64,000 nt of DNA from Brasenia schreberi (GCA_036023115.1 JAYKKT010000046.1:4982001-5046000); one strand, 5' to 3'; positions 12,782 through 26,130 are shown, counted from the stretch's first letter. Notes: a model not told the origin generated them from the sequence alone. Made by a program: numbers and translations.

Positions 12782-13235
12782 TGTTAGAAAAGAACTGCCA
12801 CTACCGCCTCTGCTGCCACCTTCTGCCACCACCACAGCCACCACTGCCACCGACACAGCCGTCCCATGGTGCAACAGCCAGCCAGCCAACCAGCTGCCCT
12901 GGTCAACGACTAGAATTTTCTAGCCTTTGCCAGGCCAACACATTAGCCGTTGAGTACTGGCTCCTTTCCTCTCTACTTGTAACCGTTACACTCCTAGTCT
13001 CTCTTGTCTAATGTACTCTTTTGTGGTGTTAATGCTTAAGCCACTATTGGTTTGATCCCTTGTGAAGTGTTCGAGATATTTCATGCGATTATTGAGATCT
13101 TCATTATATGATATCATAGTCTCATCTTACGATTGATCAAGAGAAGGTGATCTCAAAAAACGTGCCAAGAAGGTTTTTTTATCATAGGATGCTCTCTTCA
13201 ACTAAGAGTTTGGTTGATTGTTTATTTTGCGAAAA
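12782..13235 (+). mobile_element. Copia-type element: 5' LTR and leader, unit 1
   Basis: The LTR starts TGTTAGAAAAG and ends near 13108. A degenerate primer-binding site follows (TGATATCATAG; intact elements have TGGTATCAGAGC for initiator tRNA-Met). The leader runs to about 13235, where homology to unit 2 ends. Like its unit 2 partner, this LTR lacks the middle part that carries the CTATAAATA promoter box and AATAAA in the unit 2 3' LTR. No coding region or second LTR is attached here. Confidence 0.65.
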
Positions 13236-13479
13236 TGGAAGATAAGGTATTTGTTTTCATGTGACAAACACTAACTATAAAACATGGACACAAACAATAA
13301 AAAACTATTTATATTTCAAAAAATTATAAGATTATGCTAGCTGAACAAAGATGAAACCTTCTATTGATTCAAGCTAACAACAAATGAAAGAATACAAGGG
13401 AGGACACGAAATCATTCTATGGTAAATGAGTATGTTAGAGACATTACTTTACAAATGCTAGAAAAGCATGGGAATCTAT

Positions 13480-13625
13480 GTTATCAATAGCATGCTATAG
13501 CACTTAGCATTTTAGCAGGGCTAAAAACACTATAGCGGGTGACCCGCCAGAGCTGATATAGCACTGCTAACAGCGCTATAGCAATTTGTTATAGCACAGT
13601 CAGCGGATAGGGTTAAATAATACAT
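13480..13625. repeat. GCTATAGC-rich transposon-end-like sequence
   Basis: Dense short repeats of GCTATAGC, TAGCGGGT and their complements occur here, a pattern typical of subterminal regions of plant hAT elements. A similar but inverted block (AGCGG, CTATAACGTAG) lies at 20560-20645. The two may be the ends of one element enclosing the SCC2 fragment. The target duplication is not clear. Confidence 0.45.
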
Positions 13626-14126
13626 AATGGGTTGGGTTGATCCAATTGGATTCATGATCCAAATGAAATAAGAGGTCAAGAGAGTAACCCTCGTCCCTAT
13701 CCCGCCTCTAACAGAAGTTACTCTCTTTTTCCCGCCTCTCCCTCTCCCATTAACATGGACAAGGTTACTCTCTCTCTCTCTCTCTGTCTCTCGCCTCTCG
13801 CCGCCACTACCCTGATGGACACCACAAAGCAAGTACACCCTTTCTCTCTTCTCTCTCCCCTTTCTGTCTTCTCTCTCCCTGTCTCTCTCTTGAGATGAAA
13901 ACAACTCCGTTTTTTTGGTAAATGAAAGATGGACCTCTTTGACTACCTTCCTCGTGATTGATGAGGGCATTTCTTAACTACTGTTTTCCATAGAAAAACT
14001 TGCAAGAAAAATCTCATGAGCTGTGTGCCAAGGCATTGCATGCAATGTGAACCCTCCCATGTGTATACCATTTATTTTGTTACTATGTGGACTTTTATTT
14101 GGTACTAATTTTAATTTCTTTTGCTA

Positions 14127-17100
14127 GTTGAGGTAGATCCTGAGGTTATGTATGAAGAACGTATTCAACATGTTGTTCAAGAGAGATTTTTTAATTCAAC
14201 AATATCTGTTCGTGAGGCTGCCTTGGAGTTGATTAGCAAATATAACTCCTCCCATCCTGATATTGGTACAAAGGTGAGCTGGTTCTCCAATGACACTTTG
14301 AACATGTGTTAGTACTTTTTCCCCGTTACTTTTGTTGGTGAATTCATGTGCAATATTTTGAAAAAGTTACTAAGCGAATGAAGGATACTAGAGTTAGTGT
14401 CCGTAAGCGTGCCATTAAAATTATTCGGATATGTGTGTCTCCAATCCTCACCTTGGTGAAAGTACAGGTGATTGTTTAGAAAATTATCAGTCGTATTAAT
14501 GATGATAAATCAAGTATAGAATTCCGCGAAAGCTACCAGAATTTTCTATGGTTTACATAAGTGTTACTGTTATCCGTATCGCACTGTATCATACGATATT
14601 GTGCAATATATATTGTATCATTACGATACGATACACCCTAAGTTATCGTATTTCAACATTTATCGGTCCGTATCGTGCGCTAGCCGAATGTAAACCCACA
14701 TTTTTGCGGGTTTCCTTAGTTTGTTCAGAGCTCCCTAAGCTCCCCTACCATGGTTCTTCGCCTCCTAACTCAGACTTTGATATATTTTTAGTGTTTGTTT
14801 TTCAAATTTTTCCTTTGTATTTGTTGTTTTTTTAATTATTTATATTTTTCTTTTCTTGAATGACAAAATATGAAGTTATTAAGTATGTGGATATGAATTT
14901 TATTGCATTCATGAAGTGGGAGACACTCTATTTCAATGTTATTTGACGAATGAAAATTTATGAAGTGCTTTTATTTTCAAGTTTTTTATTGAATTAAAGT
15001 ACTCAATTGAGACGGTAGGAAGGGGTGGTAGAGACTCCCATTCTCATTATGATGATCCGACATGGCAGTGGGGTACATCAATTAAGGGTTCCAAACTAAA
15101 GATCAAATGTTTATTTTGTGAGAGGGTGGTTCGTAGTAGAATTTCAAGGTTGAAACATCACTTATCAGGGACTGGAAAGAAGTTGCTCCTTGCACAAGCA
15201 AAGTTAGAAGTTTACTAAAAGGCATTAAATGACAATGTCTTTAGATGATTGAGAGTATAAAAGAGAGGAGACAACAAAAGGATAATTTGGACATGTTTGA
15301 ACTAGATGATGATGCTACTCAATTTGGATTCACTGATAATTTGCCTTCAGATGCTAGAGCAGAGATTGGTAGTAGCAATTTACGAGCACCTAACAGGAAA
15401 AAGAGAGTTGATGAAGAATTTGGAAGTCGTAGAAGAAAAAGTTCAAGGAGTAGAGGAATAATTATTTTTAGCATACATTCATTTTTTCCTCCTCCTACTA
15501 TACCTTGTATTCAACCTAGAATTCGTGCTGCTATGACTTCAGAATAACTACATGATCAGGCATACCTTGCAGTGGGTAGATGGTTTTATAATTCATATAT
15601 TTTATTCAATGCAACAAACAATTTTTATTTTCAAGAAATAACAGATGCAATTGCTAACATTGGTTCAAGATACAATATGTCCTCCTATCAAAAGTTCAGA
15701 GGAAAGATTTTAGATAAGATTGTCATTGAAGTACAAGAATTCTGTTAGACTTTGAGAGTCATGGAAGGAGACAGGTTGTACTATCATAGCAAATGGATGA
15801 ACAAATAGGTGAGGAAGGACCTTGCTAAATTTTCTTGTCTACTGTCCTAGAGGACTTATGTTTTTGAGATCTCTATACATATCAGAGAAGAGGCATACTG
15901 CGGAGATCCTACGACAAGAATTTGATAAGGTGATATGAGAGGTTGTGCTAGAGAATGTAGTCCAATTGATTACATATAATGCAACTAACTACAAAGCAGT
16001 TGAGAATCAGTTAACTGATACTTATGGGACTTTCTACTGGACACCATATGCAACCCATTATTTAGATCTCATTCTTGATGATGTTGATAAGATGGATGAG
16101 ATAAAGGAACAACTGAGTATTGCCAAGATATCATAAAATTCATTTATAATAATACATTTATTTTGTGTATAATGAGGAGATATATAGAAGGTGTAGAGCT
16201 TCTTCGAACAACTACAACTCGGTTTGCAACAAACTTCTTATTTGTACAGAGTATTGTGAAACATAAGCAAGCATTGAAAATAATGTCCTCCTCAGATGAG
16301 TGAAAACAATTTACAGAGTTGCCTCATAATATAATAAACATAAAGTTGAATGAGATTTTTGTTACAATCTTTAGGAGTGCGTTTTGGAATGAAGTATGAT
16401 TTTTGAGACATTCTTTAGGAGTGCATTTTGGAATGCATGTGTTAGACTGTTGAAGATTACATGTCCATTAGTGAAGGTTTTGAGATTGGCTGATAATAAG
16501 AAGAAATTATCTATGGGCTACCTTTATGAAGCCATGAATAGGGCAAAAGAAGCCATTATAAATAATTTTAATGGAAAAAAGAGAGATTATGTGCTCATGT
16601 GGAAAACTATTGATAATAGATAGAATAAATAATTGCATCAGTCTATTCATGCAATAATATATTATTTAAACTCATCGTTCAGGTACTCAATAAGCTTCAA
16701 AAGGAATAGTGAGGTTAATCGAGGCATCATTGATTGTATAGATAGATTAATCCTTGATGAGAGTATACCAAATGCTATACATCGAGAGATGGAGATCTAT
16801 GATAATGTTCTTCACTTGATGGGTTTGCCTGTAGCAATTCACAGCCGCACTACTATGCATCCAAGTAAATTGTTTATCTTTATATTTAAGTTTCTTAAAT
16901 CAATACATCTTATATTGTTGTGGATTATCTCTTTAATGTTTGTCTTTTTCTACAGATGTTTAATGGAATTGGTTTGGAATTGATTGTCTGAACCTTAAGG
17001 ATTTTGTAATCAAAGTTTTGAGTGAGACCTATAGTGCAAGTGGTTGTGAAAAGAATTGGAATGTCTTTAAACACATCCATACAGAAAAGTACAATAGGTT

Positions 17101-19850
17101 GAAAAATAAGCTACTGAATGATTTAGTTTTTATTCGTTGTAAGATGCACCTTCGTGAAAGGTAATATTGTATTACTTCGTACTTAAATGTTCAATTCAAT
17201 AAATTGTTTGACTTAAATTGTTAATAATATTTACTAATTGCTTATCTTTTTTTGTTGTAGGTAATTAAAAAGAGTAAATAGACAAGAAAGTCAATTTGAT
17301 TCAATAAATTTGGATAATTTTCATATATTAGAAGACTAAATTATAGAAGACAGTGAAGAAAATGTCCGCTTAACTGAAAAAGACATTGCATGGATTAATT
17401 TGAAAGGAGCGCAACAATAGTATCAAGGAGATGAAGAATTTGATTTTCAAGCAGAAGGTGTTGCTGCTATTGATGATGATGATCTTCAGCAAGAAGAAGA
17501 TGAAAATTATTTAGTTGATGATCCTCATTACAGTTTATAATTTTATAAAATTTATTTCATTTTTTTTATTCAAAATATGTAAATTTGGATAAAATTGGTT
17601 AATGTTGAATGCTTAATCTATACTAAACTTTGCATTATATAAATTTAAAGCAATTACCAGGTTTTTCCTGATTTTTTATCATTTTTATTTTTTAAATATT
17701 TTTCTATTTTTTAATATTAAAGTATAATACACTACGATACGATACACCCGTATCGTGGAGTCCAACGATACGCCATACGATACGCGTTAGAGAATACTAG
17801 TTACATGATCATTTTGGGGAACACATGTTATGCCTATGAATGGCCTTAGTTGTTGGATTTTACTAGTCAATTCTAGTACCTTCTATATAGTGCACACAAA
17901 TTGTGCACTCAGTTTAACTGCCCACAGATCCATGCTTATGTCTTTATCATCTGCATATCATCCTTTTGTAAATCAACGTTGTCATTTGTCCTCTTGTATG
18001 ACATTCTAACCTGAACTTTGTTTTGTTGGATCTTGTTTGCAGGACATTTTATGAGTTGTGGTTCGAAGAACCATCTAGTGTCCCGACACAGTACGTAGGG
18101 GACTATAGTTATGTGCCCCTTGAGATAGCAAAGAAAATAGAGCAGATTGTTGACACGTTGAGGAAAATGTCAAATCATCAACCCCTGGTTACTCTTGTTA
18201 GATAGACATTGTCACTTGACTTCCTTCCACAATCATCGAGAGCCATTGGGATAAGTGTTGTGTCTCTTGCATAAGTACGCAAGCGTTGTACGATGTTGCA
18301 TGTTTACCGACTATCAGTGATGTGCAAATGCTTGCTGGAAAGAATTTTGTAGGCATGCTTCCACTTAAATAAAAGCAAAATATAATCAAGTATTGTACGA
18401 TGTTGCATGTTTACCGACTATCAGTGCCCTGTGCAATATGGGGTCCAATATGATATTTACAACATTAATTTATGATGCAACAAATTGATTTAACTTTCTA
18501 ATGTACTAACTAAACCTTAGGATACAAACAATATATTTGGATCTGACATTTGGTCACAAGTGTCCCTGAAAACAAAAATGGGACCCTTACAAGGTATCAT
18601 GGTTCCTGACCACAAATGTACTTCTCATCTGAGTAGAAGTATATAATACTTGAGAATCAGGGGTGTTACCATCTTTGTATGGATTCATTTCTTTTGTACT
18701 CTTGAATCTTGATCAATTTGTTTAAGATGAGAGGATCCAACCCTGAGTGTTAGGGCCAAAACTAGTGCCTTACCACTGGTCCATGAACTATCCTCTTTCT
18801 ATCCAGTGCCGAGACACATGGTGGCCTGTTTAGGCTCATTATTTGAAGGAAGATCTTGCATTCACCCTTTAAGTTGTTGGCAGTATAAATATCTTCTTTA
18901 ATATAGACATCAATAAAACATTATAGATTGAAACTTTGAACTGATAGTGCTTTTTCCTTCACTTTATGGGTGAGTGTTCTGCACTTGTCTCATTCACACG
19001 ATTTATCTTGCATCATTTAGATGACTTTCTGTTTTGTTAGGTGAATAATAGGGTAGTAGCACAAATGCTCCAGAATATCTTGTTTATAATTGATGTTGTT
19101 CTTCCCCTTCTTCGAATGCCATCTTCAAGTTTCATTGAAGAACTTGAGCAGGACTTGAGATAGATGATTCTTCGACATTCTTTCTTGAATGTGGTTCATG
19201 CTTGCATCAAGTAACCTCTTTCTTTATCTTCAACTTTGTTTTATGTGCTTGTTGCTTTATCATGTGTTCTTGAGATTGTTGGTAGCTGCTTGATTAGTTG
19301 TTTGAATCAATTAGTGGGATTCCATACAAAAGAGGTGGATATGAGTTTTCAATCCATAGTACTAGATGACAAGTAAAAATAGATTCTATTTATGCTTTTA
19401 TTGTGGATAGTTTTGTTCTATATGATTGGCATTTCACTTCATTTGAGACATTTGTTTAACTTTGTAGTGCAAGTGATGCACTTGGATCTATCATTCTTGC
19501 ATATATTTTTACAAAATGCTACAGTTTTGGAATTTCCCCAATTCTGTAGTACTTTTAACAATATCTAAACTTAGGTTCATTCTTTGTTATTGCCATTTCT
19601 TTGGGTGCTTTGCAATTTTTTTAAGAAGTAGCCCTACATGTAAATTTTAGTTCTAATAGATTGTTTGACTTTTTGGCCTAGGCTTCTTCATCCTTGCTAT
19701 TCTCGTCAGTGTTCTTTTGTTTTCTTTTGCTTCTTAGGTGTATTTGCACAATGTCTAGAATACCTAGCAAAGGTGCAATTTCAGTTATGCCTCTTATTGA
19801 GAGATTCTTCCAAAGGTATTACTGGAGTATATAATGAGCAGGTTTGCTAC
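14127..19850 (+). pseudogene. SCC2: Cohesin-loader SCC2 (NIPBL/Nipped-B) fragment, hAT-interrupted
   Basis: Scattered exons match the HEAT-repeat part of plant SCC2, which loads cohesin on chromatin. 14127-14275 reads VEVDPEVMYEERIQHVVQER and SVREAALELISKY; 14345-14430 reads FEKVTKRMKDTRVSVRKRAI. Then come IISRINDD at 14485, LVCRTFYELWFEEPS...VPLEIAKKIEQIVDTLRKM at 18028-18200, MCKCLLERIL at 18331, and NNRVVAQMLQNILFIIDVVLPLL...SFIEELEQDL...LRHSFLNVVHACIK at 19040-19205. In-frame stops follow TLVR at 18200, VSLA near 18272 and EQDLR near 19161. A 34-bp string starting GTACGATGTTGCATG is duplicated at about 18287 and 18395. The N-terminal and most C-terminal parts are absent. The intron at 14.5-18.0 kb holds a hAT element. 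Confidence 0.85.
14559..17799 (+). mobile_element. Degenerate autonomous hAT transposon
   Basis: The ends carry TGTTATCCGTATCG-type terminal sequence and subterminal GATACG repeats. The flanks GTTTACAT and GTTACATG look like an 8-bp target duplication with one lost T. Inside on the plus strand are a BED zinc finger at about 15030-15180 (CLFC...RLKHHLSG), a DUF659-type segment at 15945-16130 (VVQLITYNATNYKAVENQL and YWTPYATHYLDLIL) and a C-terminal hAT dimerisation region at about 16985-17160 (SGCEKNWNVFKHIHTEK..NRL..LLNDL). Many stops and frame changes show it is dead. It sits in an intron of the SCC2 fragment in the same orientation. Confidence 0.85.
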
Positions 19851-20485
19851 CTTCTCTTTAATTCATTTTTTTATTATGGTTGTCCTATTACTCAAACTTT
19901 TAATGCATATAGATGTAATTTTATAGTTTAACATCCGTTGGATTCTTCTACTTGTGCGAGTATCAATATCCATGGGATCTTAATGTGAAAAGAAGCAATA
20001 AGGAAACTCCAATTTCAAGAAAGACAATATGATTAAAACTTTATATTATTCTGTTATACTTCCATTGGTATTATAAAAGCCAATTTGATAGTTCAAGACA
20101 ACAGTTTCCACATTTGAAAATGTTGATGTGGTTTATTGTGAGTTATTGTTTCATGTTGGTAGTTGTGTGGGAGAGGTAGCATTCAACTATTTACATTATT
20201 GGGCATTAACGTCTATATTATTTATGCCTCATTAACTTCTATACTTCAAGAGATCATTATTTTGCCTTGGCCAACTTATCCGCTATGCTACAAAGTCGGG
20301 AGTATCTCTCAATCATGAACACTTGTCCATCATTAAAGTTCTTACAAAGGCTTTGATGTGAAGGTTCTATCTTTGCAGGTGAATCGTTATCTATTCATGG
20401 TAATTGTTAACTTTGGCCTTAGAACTTCTAACAATTGAATTGTTAACTTCAATGTTTCTTGATATTTCTTAGAAATTGGAGAGCC

Positions 20486-20486
<1 letters not shown>

Positions 20487-20545
<59 letters not shown>
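20487..20545. repeat. (AT)n microsatellite
   Basis: A 58-bp AT run followed by a T-rich stretch, just left of the GCTATAGC-like block at 20560-20645. The 19850-20480 stretch before it shows no recognisable gene. Confidence 0.97.
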
Positions 20546-20547
<2 letters not shown>

Positions 20548-20959
20548 TTATTCATAAATAAAAGTATACCGCTAAATCCCTATATTCCCGCTACCGCTAT
20601 GTTAGGATCGACTGCCAACAACCCGCTAACTGCTATAACGTAGATAGGAATATATCAAAAAAGCCATATAAAGAGTAATGTTGCTCACATAATGGTTTTA
20701 AGAGATAAACTGATTATGAGACAAGGAGCTCAAAAATTAGTGAGTTCTACATTGAGTTTTCTAATGTTGAAATCAACTCTTAACGATAAACACATATGAT
20801 TCATATTGATTTGGTGTATAATTGCTGAAAAGTTTTTCTTCACGTCATATGAAATGAAGCTCCATAATCAAGTAACAAAGATTTCATACCTATGGTTCTA
20901 TTAGAGATAGTAGAACAAACTGCTCCAACGGATGCACTTCCTTCTATTTATTCTTCAAG

Positions 20960-23295
20960 TTGCTTTATTTTGTTTTGGAGTTCATGAAGAGCAAGTGTTT
21001 ATTTTCCTTCTCCCTCGACCACAATAACTTTATTTTTCAATTTAAGACAATATTTAAGCACATGACCTCATTCCTTAGAATAAAAACAAATTATCTCCTT
21101 TTTTGCAGTAAATTGTCCTTCTATCTTGAAATGTGAAGGTTGATAGGGTTTGACATTAGCTCCTGGTCCGGATGCCACTAGTATAAAAATCTCTTTGAAT
21201 TTTTGCTTCTTTAAGTATGGTTTTTGCCATTTGTGAATCAACCAATACTTCTTCTTTTGCAGGGAAATATTTTCTATTGATGAGACTAACTCTCACTCCT
21301 TCGAATTCTTCCCTCAAACTCCTAAGAAATTGGTAGACAAAATCCTTATTTTGTTCATATTGCCTTATGTGAAGATAATATATAAGCTAAGTATTATTCT
21401 GACCACATATGTGTAAGATAAAAAATCTTTATAGATTATTTCTCCCGAATAAAATGATAATTGACTTCAATATGCTTGGTTTTTTCGTTAAATATAGGAT
21501 TAGATGCAATCTGCAAAGCTAACCGCACTATGTAAAACATTTCACTAAAAGATTCCTCCAAAATCCAATTTCTTTCATAAGAGATAGGACCCACAAGCCT
21601 TCGCACATCTCACGTGCAATAGCTCTATATTCTGCCTCAACACTAGATCTATCAACAATTGACTGCCTTTTGTTTTTCCATGACACTACATTTCCTCCCA
21701 ACTTAGTAAATAACTTGATGTAGAACTTCTATCTTTAGCAGCACCAGCCTAATCAACATCAATATAAATTTTGATTCCAAGAGAATGATTCAATGAACAC
21801 AATAAACCGTGAGTGATAGAAGATTTTAGATATCTTATGATATAAAATACATAATTCATATGATGTCTTGTAGGGAAATGCATCCATCTGCTTACGTAGC
21901 TTACTGTAAAGCTGATATTTGACCTGGTAATGGTGAAATATATAAGTTTTCTCACTATTCTTTGATACTTGCTCACATCTTCATAGTCGTTTGCTTTACT
22001 CATTAGATTCTTTTTTGTTTTAATTGGTGTGTTACACATACGACAATCTTCAATCTTGGTCTCTCTTAATAAATCCAAGATATACTTTCTTTGATAAAAG
22101 AATAAGTTGTTATCTTTTCTATTAATTTCAATCTCTATAAAGTAATGCAACTTCCCCAAATCTTTCAAGTTGAATAAACTGTGTAGATTCTTCTTTTGAG
22201 AGGTAATTCTTTCAATATCATCTCCTGTAATAATTATATTATCCACATATATGACCAATAAGATAGTTCTCTTATCTTGTTTATGAATAAGTTATGATCA
22301 CTTATACTTCTTTTGAATCCCAAGTCAAGAACCCCTTCGCTGAATTTTTCAAACCAAGCCGTAAGAAACTGTTTCAAACTATAGAATGATTTCTTCAATT
22401 TGCATACCTTGTTCAGTGAGGCTTCCTAATTGTATCTTGGTAGTAAATCCATATAAATGTCTTCACTAAGATCTCCTTGAAAAAATGCATTTTTGACATC
22501 AAGTTATCATAGTTTTCACTTTTGATTAAAAGCTATATTTAGAAGAATTCGTATAATATTCATTTTTCTATTGGAGCAAATGTCTTATTATAGTCAATTC
22601 CATATGGTTGACTATAACCTTTAGTAATTAGTCGAGCTGTGTACCTCTGTATGATTCCATCTATATTGAATTTGATAGTGTATACCCACTTACAACCCAC
22701 AATTTTTTCTGTTTGGTGGAAGGTCTGAAATAATCTATTTTTGTTTTGTTTTATTCAAATGCTTTCATTTCTTCATTCATATTACCCCACCATGTGGGAT
22801 TCTGGTTTGCTTCTTCAAAATTCTTGGGCACATGAATACTTTTTGTGTTCATCACAAATAATTGATATTTTTTTGAAAAATTAACCATTTGATGTAACGA
22901 ATATGTAGTAGTCCCATGTTTTCCTTTCCTCAATGCAATAGGTAAATCATCAAAAATGTTAGAAGTGTTAAATGTTACCTGAGGAGGTAGAGAAACTGTT
23001 TCAGGGTGAGGATCTTGATTCAAGGTAGCATCTTAGCTCTTCATTATGACTTTACTTTCTCCTCTAAAATAAGTTTTTCATTCAACCCCTTTTTGCGGTA
23101 TGTTTCCTAAATATCCACCTCTTTTACTGGAGCTTCATCTGAAGGAATGATCGGCAACACTATAGAAGAATGACTATTAATAGATTGGTTGTCCTTGTTC
23201 TCATAAAATAGAACTTCCTCATGAAATGTCACATCCATGATAATATAACATCTTTTATTTTCTGTGTAATAACATTTGCACGGTTGTACCCTTTT
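20960..23295 (-). mobile_element. Ty1/copia retrotransposon remnant, rearranged
   Basis: Minus-strand reading gives pol fragments in order. First is the linker after integrase at about 23290-23160 (MDVTFHEEVLFYENKDNQ), then the start of reverse transcriptase near 22760-22800 (NPTWWGNMNEEMKAFE), the RT core at 22258-21900 with YVDN in place of the usual YVDD, and RNase H at 21780-21430 (SSVEAEYRAIAREMCEGLW, NEKTKHIEVNYHFIREK). Directly after RNase H, at about 21380-20990 and in the same orientation, lies a gag piece (YEQNKDFVYQFLRSLREEFEGVR and a damaged CCHC knuckle). No LTR lies between them. Stops break every domain. The element is inactive. Confidence 0.85.
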
Positions 23296-23329
23296 TGGTA
23301 GAAGAATAAGCTAAGAAAATCCATTTAAT

Positions 23330-23540
23330 CGCTTTTTCTCGTTATAAATGGGGTCGGCTACATGGATTCTTTGTTTCTACAAGACCCTATCATAATTTGT
23401 AGAATCTATCATACATAAGTCTGACAAAGTTTTATGTTGGCTGCCGGATGCCAAACGCAACCCTCCTCCTTTATCTAGACTTGGAACCAGCCATGCAAGG
23501 GTGATCCCTTACATGGACGTTTGAAGAGGCATAAAAAACG
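23330..23540. repeat. Fragment of a widespread plant interspersed repeat
   Basis: The words GGGGTCGGCTACATGGAT and CGCAACCCTCCTCCTTTAT, followed by CTTGGAACC, are ones I recall as common in dispersed repeats of many plant genomes. I do not assign the family. Confidence 0.4.
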
Positions 23541-26130
23541 GGATTCAATTAGGTGTGAGATGAAGGATTTAGAAGTGCTGGAAGAATAAAAGACTTATGT
23601 TTTATTCTTGGAGTTGATGGTAAAAAAGGTCTCAAGAAATATGTATGCACTTGGATAAGTTGCTAACAGGCAGGCATTTCTTCATAAAATTGGCGAGCCA
23701 CCACTTGACTCGATAGTTATGGATTTCTCATTCACAGGTTACATCAAACACAAACTTGATCAACTTGACTCATTGACACTCCGGTGAGAGAAACTGGATC
23801 CATCCAGTAACAAGAAAATGACATCGTGAATTGGGCCTCAATGAAACAAAGCATCAAAACCTCAAATGATTTGGTAACTAACAAGAGCTAAATGTTGAGT
23901 AATGATCAGTTTCACTTCACTACAGAATTAGAAAGTTGCAGCTCTTATTACATGCTATTATGGCAGGAAAGAAAACTGGACAATGGCATGAAGAGGTGTT
24001 CTCGGTCATAAATACATCACAATCTGTAAGAGCAAACATCTGAGGCTCCATTATCGCATTCCATTAACAAATTCAACTTCGCTAGGCTCACAAGGCCATC
24101 ACACATGGTAAGTCGCATATTTACAGTGATGTGTTTCTCACAGTTCCACCCATGGTTTTCAGCTCAAGCATTACAATTGAATTTTTTCTAAAGGTGGTTT
24201 GTCAGATGTGTTCAAAACTGACCGCGGAGTCCAGTCATGCACATTGGTTCAACTTGAAAGCATTAATTAGCTGATTTTGTGTATCAATACATATTCCTGT
24301 ATCACCAATCTCGTCCAACTTTGCTATCTCCCTTTATCAACCAGACCTTCTTCCTTACATGTATGCATGTTTCTATATTATATTTTTCCAATTTGACCTA
24401 AGGAAAGAAATATAAAACATGATTCTTAGCTTAGTTCAGTATTTGTTCCCAAAACTTTAGCCATGGCTGACAATGATTTGGTTTGCTATGATTCCTTCAT
24501 TACCTTGATTTCCTCACAGTTTGGAGTTGATGACTTTGATCTGACCTCATTTTTCACTATATAGGGACCGTAAGTTCAGAAAACTTTTTTTCCTATCTTT
24601 TATCAGCAGAATGATCACACCAAATAGAATGGCTTGGTGAAAATATCAACCAAAACCAAGCCTCTTTCCACGATAAGTGGGGCAGCTACTTGGCTTTTGA
24701 ATCATCCTTTATTGATTGTATACATCCAATTCTTAGGCCTTAGTCTCACTCTTTTGAAGCTAAGTGAAAATACGTGAAAACTAAATTAATGACTACATGA
24801 TCGCCAAACAACACTCTTTTCTGAAAAAACGTTCACTGAAATTGTACCATTGCAACTATATAAGAAATATTTTGGCAGATTCAGAAGGTACCCAACAAAG
24901 CACTCTTATTTGGGTAGCAGCATTTCAAGAGAAGGCGTAACATTGATCCCTCTGCCTGATTAAGACAAGCATATCAGAGTAATTGAAGGTGGAATTTCCA
25001 CATTACCTCACTTGTTCAGTCCGTAGCTTTGTGATCTTTTCAGAAGTTGTACTGCAACAAAAGGCATTAGAGAAACGGTATCCAAGCACTAACAATCACC
25101 ACGAAGCAACAGTTCTAGCAGACTGAGAGATTCAAACTGTTGGCCTAGGATTAACACCTAATGAGGCTGAACCGATGCCCAAGTACAAACCAGGAGCTAA
25201 ATAAGTAAAAAAGGTGCCATTGTAAATTTGATAGATGTCTTCTACAACATGAAGAGTTCTTAAGAGGAACCGGTAAACTCGAGTTTTGAGGATAAACTCG
25301 AAAGCAATCAAGCTTTTTAAGGCAAAACTCAAAACATTCATACATACAATTCTCAAGGCTCTTAAATATCTTTTAAGCTCAAAAGTGATTCTATGATTCC
25401 AAAAAAATAAGACAATTCATTAAGATATCAAACCAAGTCAAAGGGAACAACTTCATATTTTTCAAAAAGTCTTAAAAGTTTTTTTCTAACAACTCTCTTA
25501 AAAGGCCAACAATCTCACAAATTTTATCAAATATAAGCTAATCAAGATAACTATAAGCTTTTTCAATATTGATTATTCTTCAACCAAAATACCAATAAGA
25601 GTATCTTAATCACAAAGATCTCAAACAAAAGGTCAACAAATGGAGATCATAATCTCATGAAAAAATAACTTTAAAGATATAAAGATCATAAATCTTCAAA
25701 TAATAACAAGTGCATCTTCAAATATCAATTAATTTCCAATAAAAAGTCACCAACATAAAGCACCTTAATCACAAAAGTTTTCAATAAAAGGCCAACAACA
25801 TGGATCTCAATTATACAGGAAGATGCAACTTATTGTTTTCAACAAATACATTTTTTATCTAATCAATAGTCAAGCTTGAAATTATTGAACACATTTTTCC
25901 TCTAAACATGCCAACAAACAATTGATACTATTTATATTAAAAATAAACAAGTTGGAAAGAGCACGCCTAGATGGACTCGAATATGAATATCAAGAAGGGT
26001 CAATTTAGATCCAACAAGAATCTCATGTTTAATATGGATCGAGTTTTGGATTTGGGACCGGATGAACTATCCGACTCTATATAAACGCATATCTCGTCTT
26101 TTATCCTTCTCATGCCCTCTCCCTCTCTCC
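23541..26130. other. Intergenic stretch without recognisable gene
   Basis: AT-rich DNA with short open frames only. Around 25550-25830 degenerate repeats of the type TCTTAATCACAAAG...AGGTCAACAA appear at least twice. A CT-rich stretch at 26100-26150 precedes the patellin pseudogene. I found no domain, transposon end or RNA gene. Confidence 0.6.
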
